Assembly (NCBI GenBank): GCA_018398805.1
Contig: JAGFBZ010001146.1
Coordinates: forward strand, 434,001-498,000
Length of the DNA stretch: 64,000 nt
Direction of reading: 5' to 3'
Source: Hirundichthys speculiger
Taxonomy: Eukaryota > Chordata > Actinopteri > Beloniformes > Exocoetidae
This document shows, in pieces, positions 55,853 to 64,000 of the stretch. Under the pieces are notes generated by a model, which was given only the letters and a program-made list of their open reading frames with translations, made no database searches and was not told the origin of the DNA. Within the stretch, counting starts at the first letter, position 1. Every line of letters begins with the position of its first letter. A program made the position numbers and the translations under genes.

Positions 55853-56402
55853 ATGCCACCAACAAGGAGAGATCCTCGGTACAGTGTGCAGGATTTGATT
55901 GGGATCATCCAAAATGGAGAAAGTGATGTGGATATAGAGTTTTATGACACTGATGCGAGTGACGAGGAGTCAGATGATGATGCCTGTGTGGTCCAGCTGT
56001 CACAGAAGATGCAACTTTCCTCAACACACTGCTGCAATACTTTGAAAAGTTTGTCTCAGAAGATATGATTCAAGCTCTGGCAACCAATACAAATGAGTAC
56101 AGCATTCAAAATGATGGAAGATCTGTGAACACTAATACAAAGGAAATACAGAAAATGCAGCAGGGAGTCCTGTGAATGCTGGGAAGAGACCATCTCCAGA
56201 TGATGGGAGTCCCTCTTCCAAGAAAGCATGTGCACACCCCCCACAGGATGTGTGCAAGGACCTAACGGGACATTTCCCAATGAAAGTGAAGAGAGGACAC
56301 TGCAGACATTGCAGTAAAGGGGATACCAATACCCAATGCAGCAAATGCCGCCTCTCTTTTTCAGAGGACGAGAACTTTTTCTGGGATTATCATTGTAAAT
56401 AA
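55853..56402 (+). pseudogene. Internally deleted piggyBac transposase gene
   Basis: An acceptor-like tttccatttcag precedes the ATG at 55853. The first frame reads MPPTRRDPRYSVQDLIGIIQ and an acidic stretch, DTDASDEESDDD, the typical disordered N-terminus of piggyBac transposases. The catalytic DDD core is missing. From about 56172 a second frame gives SKKACAHPPQDVCKDLTGHF then GHCRHCSKGDTNTQCSKC and FFWDYHCK to the stop at 56402. This is the C-terminal cysteine-rich DNA-binding domain (CxxC...CxxC...H). The two ends are in different frames with stops between. Confidence 0.75.
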
Positions 56403-58069
56403 ATGTCAAAGTTCTTGCTATTGCAATAAATGACTAATGAATGAGATTATTTTTCATGTTATACTGTTCTGGGACAAAAGTAAAACCCTGCAAATGAACC
56501 CTTAATTCTGTATTGTTGTTCAGACAATGAGTACAGATACAGGAGATTCTGCTCCCCCATTGAGCCCATTGTTGCAATCAGGGTTATTATAGTTAACGAA
56601 AACTAAGACTAAAACTAAAACTAGCAATGAAAAAATATTTCAGTTAACTGAAATAAAAATAAAAACTACAATTTAAAAAAAAACGAAAACTAAATAAAAA
56701 CTACAATGAAGGATGTAAAACTAACTAAAACTAAACTGAATTGTAGATAAATTCAGCTTCGTTTTCGTTGTCGTTTCGTTTTCTCCCTCGATTACTGCCA
56801 TAGAGATTACTGCCTGTCCTGCAGCAGCCGCTATGCTACCCTCCCTCCAGAGAGGGGGCAGCATAGCGGATATAGACCTTTTCGGGCCAGCCCCCCGGAA
56901 AGTACCCCCCGTCCGCCATTGCGGGGTTGTGCTACAGAGCGACACTTTCACCGGCTCGCAGATTAACCAGTGTTTTTCTCTTTCTACAAATATTTATTTT
57001 TATAATGTCGAGTCGGTCGAGTGGGAATAATGTTCCGTCATAAACTGTGCCAACAATGGAAGAAGAAAGTATGCACGAAGACTGCCTTGTTTGCAGAACA
57101 AGAAGTTAGGAAGACGTGGGTGAAAAATATCAACTGAAAGGACTTTGTTCCAAATGAATACAGCCGGGTGAGTTTTCGTTAACATTCAGTCTCGTACTAC
57201 TCATAGTCTCGCTGAGAGTCCCCGGACGATTCTGGCCGAAAGAACAGCAGTATGAGGCTACTGTAGCCCTCGGCACTAGCACAAGCCTATAAATGAATGA
57301 ATAAATTAATGAATGAATGACTTAGGAGAATGATAAAATAAATTAAATATAACATTAACACATAGCCTAATTTACCGCTAGCGTTAACGTTACAGCAGCA
57401 TAATCTTTATGGCTTGTTGACGTTAGTTATAGCCAGCGTTCCACAGTTTTTAGTGTTTGATTATGGGAATAGATCATGCTATTTCCATAACCAATCATTA
57501 AAAACAGCGATAAACTACCTTCATCTGTAACTGGAGGCCACTGCCTAACATCATCAATCCAAGACATGTCTGCGTTATCCGTAACAGATGCTCCACGCTG
57601 CTGTGTTTGGGTTAGTTGGTGGAGCATCGCACCCTCCAGTTTATGGCGGGGCCACTAGGGGGCGCATGTCCACAATTTTTCAAAGTCGAAAAGGTGTAAT
57701 AAACTGCTGCATACTGCAAGAAGAAGAAAAACTAAAACTAAGACTAAAACTAAATAAAAACTAAACTGAAACTAGTCAATTCCTCAAAATAAAAACTAAA
57801 CTAAAACTACTAAATTACTTGTTGAACAAACTAAAACTAAACTGAAATAAAAAAGCAAACTGGAAAACTAAATAAAAATAAAAACTAAAGAAAATTTCAA
57901 AACTATAATAACCTTGGTTGCAATATTACAACATTTCTGTAAAAACTTACAAAAACATATTTTTTTGAAAAACACCTCATTTTCAGCCTCAAAGGCCTCC
58001 TACAACATCTTAATGGTTGAAAAAAAATTTTTTTTAGTGTTTTTCTATATTTGGGTTTTACTGGGTTAA
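56403..58069 (+). mobile_element. 3' flank of the piggyBac element, ending at TTAA
   Basis: After the stop codon the flank runs to 56578, is interrupted by a hAT element (56579-57916), and continues to gggttttactggg followed by TTAA at 58066-58069. A GGGTTAA end fits piggyBac. The corresponding left end (TTAACCC) was not found. Confidence 0.45.
56579..57916. mobile_element. Non-autonomous hAT transposon with 8-bp target duplication
   Basis: Terminal repeats are cagggttattatagttaac at the left and aactataataaccttg at the right. Both subterminal regions are long runs of aactaaaactaa units. The 8-bp gttgcaat is duplicated exactly at 56571-56578 and 57917-57924. The 1338-bp interior has no transposase. 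It contains a hairpin at 56828-56869 (ccgctatgct...agcatagcgg) and a CpG-rich stretch around 56880-57260. Confidence 0.93.
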
Positions 58070-59844
58070 ACATGACAACAGTGCTATCAACATGCAACAG
58101 CATGTCTTTTTTGTAAACTGTGGTATTATGCAGATATGTTCACAATTAATTTTTTGCAAGTCTGATTGGTCAGATTTTACCATAAATGAAAGAGGCCCTT
58201 CATACTCATGAGAAAGACAACTTCCCACTGACCATCATGATGTCATCAGCCCAGCCAGTTGGAGTCAGCAATGTACTGTAGCATGTCAAGTATTAAGAGA
58301 AACATGGGCACCATATTCATTGTAAAAGCCAAAATTTTCAACAGCATACCAAAGAAGGAGTGAAAAGCTTTATTTATTTATGTATTTATTTTTGATTCCA
58401 TAATGTTTTGGAAGAAATGGCTGTTTAGTTGTCAGGGCATTACAACCATTTTCCAGTTCCACAAAGACCAAGAAACTGAATAAATGTATTTCTTTGTTAT
58501 GATACTTCACAGCTGATTATTTTCTGAACAAGCCGTGAAATTCAAAGTTATGTGGAAGGGCTAATAGTAGTTTCTCATAAAAGCAGCCAAGTTTTCTTTT
58601 AGCACCCTTCTATGCACTTCCTCTCTTGTTTACAAAGAAAAGCAATTCAGCTTTAGGTCTTTGTAGTTGTGGTTCCTCCATTTGATGACTTTCACAAGGC
58701 ACATCCAGTTCTGGCTTGAACATGTATGACTGGATTTCCGGACTCGTCACTGTTGAAAATGGAAGTAATCTCTCAAAGTTTTGTAGCTTGGATTGGAGCT
58801 CTGTGCACCGTGTTCCTGACTGAAGTTATGCCAAGGTTGCTATCACTGGCAACAGGGGTTGTAGGCATTCATGAGGCACTTCCACCCCTCACACAGCTGA
58901 AATTCAACCAATCACAAGAGCCTGCCGACATTCAACAGATGAGAAAACACTGAAAACAACAAATTTTCTTTGTTGTTTTAAAGTAATTACAAACTGTTTG
59001 GAAGTATGTTATCTGCAAAGCTAATGTAGAAGAACTTGGGTGAGACAAAATGGTTGGAAATGGTAATCTAATGTACATTTTAAGATGCCAATGTGCAGTC
59101 CCGTCCTCTTTGCCTGTCCTTTGAGTCAAGTTGTGACAAATAGCTTCTTGCAAATATCTTCTCAAAGTTGGAAACCGCATTTGTCACACTGCAGTGGTAG
59201 TATTGTAGTCTCAGTTGAATTCTGGTTTCAGTTAGTCATCTGTCAGATATCCATTACTCCTCTCACAGAAAGTGAGCTACTCTTTCATTTAGAACTTAAA
59301 AAATGCTGTGATCCATATGACTGCAATTCCATTTCTTTCCTATTAACTTTACATCGAAAGGCATCAATGCCAATACTGTGAGATTTCTAATAACTCTGTT
59401 CTGCCTGGAAGCTGCAATTTTTGTAAAACTGATATTTCTCACTAATGTGAGGCGTGATGAGCAACAGAGGACTCTGAAATAAATAGCCAAAGGGCTTCTG
59501 GTTTGAACCGTCAGCTCAAGGTCAAAGGTTATCTTGAACCAAAAATGCTTGTCAGATAATTTTTTTTATGATCACCCATGACAAATTTGTTCTCTACAGA
59601 TAGGCCAGGGTTTGTTTTAAATTAAAGATGTACTTGTTCTGCCATTAAACACAATTTAGTCCACAAATTTTACTTTTACATAAAAGTTGAGTTATAGACA
59701 GTATTAGTCAATTAGTTGTTCATGGACATTTGACACTATGGTTTGTGCCCACTTCTCACCTTCAAGGCCAAGGGTCAAATCTGCACAGACTGTCCAAGAT
59801 TCTGACAGTATTCGTAAGAATGTTATCAGCTAAAAATGCTTTAC
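58070..59844. other. No gene confidently recognised
   Basis: AT-rich. Read on the minus strand, 58560-58960 gives protein-like stretches interrupted by stops, but I cannot assign a family. The frame 59085-59381 shows no domain. Confidence 0.35.
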
Positions 59845-59920
59845 GCTGGTTAGGGGGAACATGGCTTAAAAAACATATTTTACATGTGGTACATCACTGA
59901 AAAAAGGTTGAGAACCACAG
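59845..59920 (+). mobile_element. 3' end of a hAT element
   Basis: gtggtacatcactgaaaaaa followed by ggttgagaaccacag is the complement of the CAGTGGTTCTCAACC...TGATGTACCAC type of end. No other part is recognisable. Confidence 0.45.
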
Positions 59921-60604
59921 CTCTATATGATCTGCTTTGCTCCTCAGAATTTCTTCACATAATCTTGAATCTACATTTACACATCTTGTTTTTCAGCTCA
60001 TTAACTCAGTCAACACAGTGTGAATTTTATGCCGCTGGGCCACCAGTGTAAATAAAACGAATCTGAAGTGCATTGATGCTAACAGAAATTTTGTAAAATT
60101 AGCCTAGATTAGAAATGTTACACGATGTTACGTGATCTGGAAAACACGCTTACCGAGGTGGCCTATGCTGGTCCTGGTAGTGTGGTGGTCCTGCCCTGTG
60201 GTGCTTGCCAAAAAAACGTGCGACTGGCCGCCAGAATGGCTCTCTCAAAGTTTTGGGCTACCGCCGACTCATCCATGTTAGCATGGCATGCATCACCAAC
60301 AGCAGACTGCACTGAGTAGTTCATTCAAAGTGCGCTTCCTTGTGACTGACTGTAGTAGCCACAGGTTATAAATCCTGCAAAAAAGTGACAGTAAAAACTC
60401 AGGGTATTCTTAAAAAAATAGTTATTTTGGGTAGTTATTATCACTGTAATCCATGTCCAAGAGTCAGTTTCTCCAGTATAAAGATTACTGTTTTTTAGTT
60501 TTTTGACATTATAAACAAACTTTGACCTCCTCGAGCTTTTATTTTGGTACTTCCGGTTGCCGGTGTCTTGAATTTGCATATTAGCTAAATATTTATTTTC
60601 ACCC
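59921..60604. other. No gene confidently recognised
   Basis: The frame 60125-60319 (64 codons) has no recognisable domain. The phrase acttccggttgccggtgtc with tgaatttgcatattagc (60550-60590) probably belongs to the same dispersed repeat as the following tandem tract. Confidence 0.35.
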
Positions 60605-60735
60605 AGAACATTTAGATTTAACATTTTGAATTTGGATTTAACATTAAGATTTAGATTTAGATTAAACATTTAGGTATGACATTTAGATTTAACTTTTAGA
60701 TTGAACATTTATATTTAGATTTAATTATTTAATAA
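60605..60735. repeat. Degenerate 12-13-bp tandem repeat (acatttagattta)
   Basis: Units of acatttagattta and close variants repeat about ten times. The minus-strand frame over it (N, L, K and F only) is an artefact. Confidence 0.75.
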
Positions 60736-62744
60736 ATTTTGAAAGTTAACAGATATTGTGTTAAGTGTGCTAAATAGTGACTTTTTAAAACATGAATTGA
60801 AGCTAAATGTGACAAAATGTTGCTGTAATTTTCAGCATGACCAACTTTGCAAATGGCATCCCATAGTACTGCACAAGAGCAAGAGTTTAAGAAATTAAGA
60901 AATTTCTCCGTCTATGATGTCATCAACAGCTGATGTTAGAAAAAACTATCCATCCACTGTCCATTGTAATCTCAGCCATGCCTCTAAAATCTTTGCTACT
61001 TAGCTGACTCTATATAGTAAAGAAACACTTATTTAATGTTATCAAAGTACAGTTTTGTCCTCTCACACATCAGTTATGTTATTGTCTAAATTTGTTTCAA
61101 TAAGATCAAAATGATTGGAATAATGTTATCAATTTACACTGCTGTTCCTCTGTATTTACTGCTCATCCAGGATGATTTTATTAGAAGTGCACTAATCAAT
61201 ATTGAGTTCTGTTTTCTCCTTCTATGTGAAGATTTCAGGACACGTTTAGACAAAGGTGATATTGGGTATGAGACAAAGTCACTCAAAAGTAATTCAAACT
61301 TGACCAGAGGCAACCATACTGTCTGACAACTCAGCTTTAAAAAAGGAGACATCCTGCAAGGCAGAGGAAATACATAATTTTCTTTTGACTTAAGCAGAAT
61401 TTCTCTTTCCTGACCTTTGTGCTTATTTCTAACTGGTTGTTCAAACAGTGCAAATCTGACAGTTCCGTGACTGTGTCTAAACTTCCATAGCCAGTATAGT
61501 GAAATGCCCCCTTTCCCTTTCTGAATGCATCATTGACTTCCTGGGTCTCAGGGGTATTAGTTTTTGTGGTTCCAATGGAACCACAGGCTTGCAAGTTTTA
61601 ATTACATCCATCTTAGCAAGACTTCTCTCAGTTGTAATTAGGTACCTAATAGAACAGAAATCCAGTAGTAGGAGCATCACACTTCGTTACACAAATGATA
61701 GATCTACTTATCTGTTTGAGAACATGGACTGACCGAGTGAAATTTTCATTTCACAAGGACGGGCTTGGCAATCAAAATGTCAACAAGCCTGATGAATGAG
61801 CGGTTTCACTGTTTGGTGGCTACGTACACATACTGGAATGTGCTTTTTATGTGTAACCCAACCTGTTCCAGCTTATACAGAGATATTCTCAAAGTTGCAT
61901 TGCCTTAAGCTTGGTTCCTGCGAGGTCAAGTCTGGGCCTGCAACCCTGACTCTCCAAGGCTCCTGAAAGTCTCAGTCATGTGCCAGAATTGTACAATCTG
62001 TCTTTTATCTTGCGCCAAATCAGAAATTTGCTTTCATGTCTTCCTCTCATTCCTTAAACTACATTCAAGGGTCCTACTGTTTGCTTTAGGTGATTGCAGA
62101 GTCATTGTAATCACTTGAGATGCACACATCATGTTTTAGTTTAATTTAAGCAAGAATACTTGGCTGAGTTCTGGGATTACTATGACAGGGGGTTGCTTTC
62201 TCTGTCTCTGTACTCCTAAATCTGATTTATGATCAGAATAATTCCAAGGTACTGCCATGTAATGTTTCATGTTCAGTGGGAGGTTGGATCAACAATTAAC
62301 CTCGGCTTTTGTGGAAATAAAAAGATTACATAATGTTTTTTTTTTCTTTCTTCAAAAACTGAATAAGTTACAGTGTGTAAGATGTTGAAAATGTTTTACA
62401 TTTAATTATTTGGGGCCTTTTATGCATCTGTATTTAATATGTAGAAGACTAATCTTGCCTAATATTTTACATGTCTCGTCTCACAGAAGCTGATGTAGAA
62501 GAAATTGGTTGATATCGAAGACATTTTCTGATTTTGTTCCAACTTTTATATCCAGTTGTTGTATTCCTTTCTTTTGGACTACGATACACATTTGTGTTTT
62601 TTCCTAACACTAAACAAATGATTTCTGATCTCTAAACCTAGGTTTTTTTTTTTTTTTTTTTTTTCCACATTTGATGTAATGAAATACAGTCTGGAAACAA
62701 ATGATGAAACCAAATGTTGAAACTTAACAGTGACTGTCAGAAAG
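60736..62744. other. No gene or recognised repeat
   Basis: About 2 kb of AT-rich sequence. A 21-bp palindrome (tgtggttccaatggaaccac plus a) lies near 61565-61585, and a T run at 62642-62664. Confidence 0.4.
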
Positions 62745-62912
62745 CAGAGCACCTAATATTTTCAGTAAAATTGTCAAATGTCTCAGTTTGATCATTTGAT
62801 AGATTCATTATGTTCTAATGGGAACAAAATATGGGTTTAGGAGATTTGAAAATTATTACACTCTGTTTTTATTTACATTTTACTTAGCGTCCCAACTTTT
62901 CTGGAATTGGGG
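62745..62912 (+). mobile_element. Solo right end of the tacaacccc Tc1-like family
   Basis: Phrases cacctaatattttcagt, atgtctcagtttgatcattt, tgttctaatgggaacaaaat and tttatttacattttacttag end in gcgtcccaacttttctggaa plus ttgggg. This is the right end of the family whose left end opens 32831-33678. Confidence 0.7.
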
Positions 62913-62934
62913 CAGGGAAATCTCAGTGGCTGTG

Positions 62935-63924
62935 ATCACTCTCACCAACCACTTTCTTTTGGCTACATCTTCGTAATGTGACGTTGGACCTTCTTTTGCT
63001 TTTACAACCACTTTAATTCTCCATGGCATTGATTTAGCAGGATGCTGGAAACATCCCTCAGAGATCTCTGTCCATGTTGATGTGCAGGTTTTGTCAGGTG
63101 CACATTCATGATGCAAATCTCGCATAACCACCACATTCCTGAATCTACAGGCTAATTGAATACAGTCAACTTTTTGTTATGTTCAAGAAACCAGCTTGAC
63201 ATGATCTGAGGAGACAGGACATGTTATCCTGTTGGAAATGTGCATTTGAAGATGGGTACACTGTGATAATAAAGGGACCGGCGTGCTCAGAAATAATACC
63301 TGGGCTGTGGCATTTAACCCATGCTTACTTCGTATTAAGGGGCTTCAAGTGTGTTAAGAAAACATTCCCCATACCATTACACTACCACTACCAGTCTGAA
63401 CCACTGGCGAAAGGCAGGATGGATCCACATTTTATGCTCTTTATGCCAAATTCCTACTATCCAGATGTTGCAACAGAAATTGAGATTCATCAGATAAGTC
63501 AATGTTTTTTCTATTCTTCTGTTTTCCAATTTTGGTGAGTACATGTGAACTGAAGCCCCAGTTTTCTAATGGATTTCTGCACATCTTGATTATCATGAGT
63601 GGTTATTTGAGTTACTGTTGCCTTCCTCGAATGTTGAACCAGTTTGTCCTTTCTCTGAACTTTGGAATCAACAAGACATTTTTTCCCACAAAACTGTTAC
63701 TCACTGGATATTTTTCCTTTTTTCAGACCATTCTGTGTAAACCATTGAGATGCTTATGCATGAAAATCCCAGCAGATCAGCAGTTTCTGATACATTCAGA
63801 CGACTCCATCTGGCACCAATAACCATGCCACGTTCAGATTCCCTTAAATCACCTCTCCTCCTCATTCTTCTGCATTCTGCTGTTTGAACTTCAGCAGCTA
63901 GTATCGACCATGTCTGCATGTTAA
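62935..63924 (-). pseudogene. Decayed Tc1-like element with HTH remnant
   Basis: The left end, tcactctcaccaaccacttt, resembles the CACTCACCGGCCACTTTATT terminal repeat of a common teleost Tc1-like family. The minus frame 63701-63919 encodes RGDLRESERGMVIGARWSRL followed by SETADLLGFSCISISMVYTE and WSEKRK, the N-terminal helix-turn-helix domain of its transposase. The part between (63200-63700) keeps the order of the family (for example cgaaaggcaggatggatcc, ttccaattttggtgagtac, gtggttatttgagttactgt) but its frames are broken. The right terminal repeat is replaced by an L2-type tail at 63925. Confidence 0.75.
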
Positions 63925-64000
63925 AATCAAATCAAATCAAATTTAAAGCCCTTTGCATACCAAGGTAACACAAAGTGCTTTACATAATAAAAACAGTAAT
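63925..64000 (-). mobile_element. L2-type LINE/SINE 3' tail
   Basis: On the minus strand the sequence reads tatgtaaagcactttgtg... and ends aaatttgatttgatttgatt. A tail of the form TGTAAAGCACTTTG...(ATTTG)n is characteristic of L2-clade elements. It interrupts the Tc1 element on its left and runs off the window. Confidence 0.6.

Noticed and set aside
58560..58960. Protein-like minus-strand segment
   Set aside because: Several stretches look like exon remnants, but stops interrupt them and no family was recognised. A translated search would be needed.

Overview
This window looks like vertebrate, most likely teleost fish, genomic DNA that is almost entirely non-genic: an intergenic stretch or a very large intron. 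I found no convincing host protein-coding gene, rRNA or tRNA. The fish assignment rests on the repeats: several Tc1-like elements with sequence families typical of teleosts, the common teleost tRNA-type SINE, the GGCACGGTGG...GGATGG repeat, L2/Rex-type LINE tails, hAT miniature elements, a piggyBac relative, a PIF/Harbinger element and an endogenous retrovirus primed by tRNA-Tyr. Family names come from recognition of motifs, not from a database search.

Layout. 1-14 kb: a LINE 3' tail, a foldback element with nested inverted repeats (2.4-3.3 kb), a solo Tc1 inverted terminal repeat, several SINE-type copies, and a hAT miniature element with a perfect 8-bp target duplication (7.9 kb). 14-24 kb: three copies of one long LTR-like family (called F1 here; a further fragment lies at 3.3 kb and a fifth copy at 37-42 kb), a gypsy RNase H relic, a 500-bp TA tract and BED-finger remnants of hAT transposases. 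24-34 kb: decayed Tc1 elements in both orientations, one split by two SINE-type insertions. 34-36 kb: a 142-bp tandem satellite of about 11.5 units followed by a hairpin-bearing repeat. 36-43.6 kb: a three-level nest in which a Harbinger transposon carrying relics of both its genes sits inside an F1 LTR, which sits inside an endogenous retrovirus. 44.3-45.7 kb: another long LTR-like unit (G) with octamer and TATA motifs. 46-51 kb: a Tc1 relic and a 5'-truncated L1 on the minus strand with a 565-codon open frame. 51.7-53.5 kb: a Charlie-type hAT transposase pseudogene. 55-58 kb: an internally deleted piggyBac gene interrupted by a hAT element with an 8-bp target duplication. 62.7-64 kb: Tc1 relics and an L2-type tail.

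Nothing here forms a working gene system. The most interesting material is the F1 family: TGTTG...CAACA termini, a 4-bp GCGC duplication around one copy, a splice donor conserved in most copies, and an array in which YY1-type GCCATCTTGG motifs alternate with CACGTG E-boxes. The nested insertions also allow several insertion events to be ordered in time.
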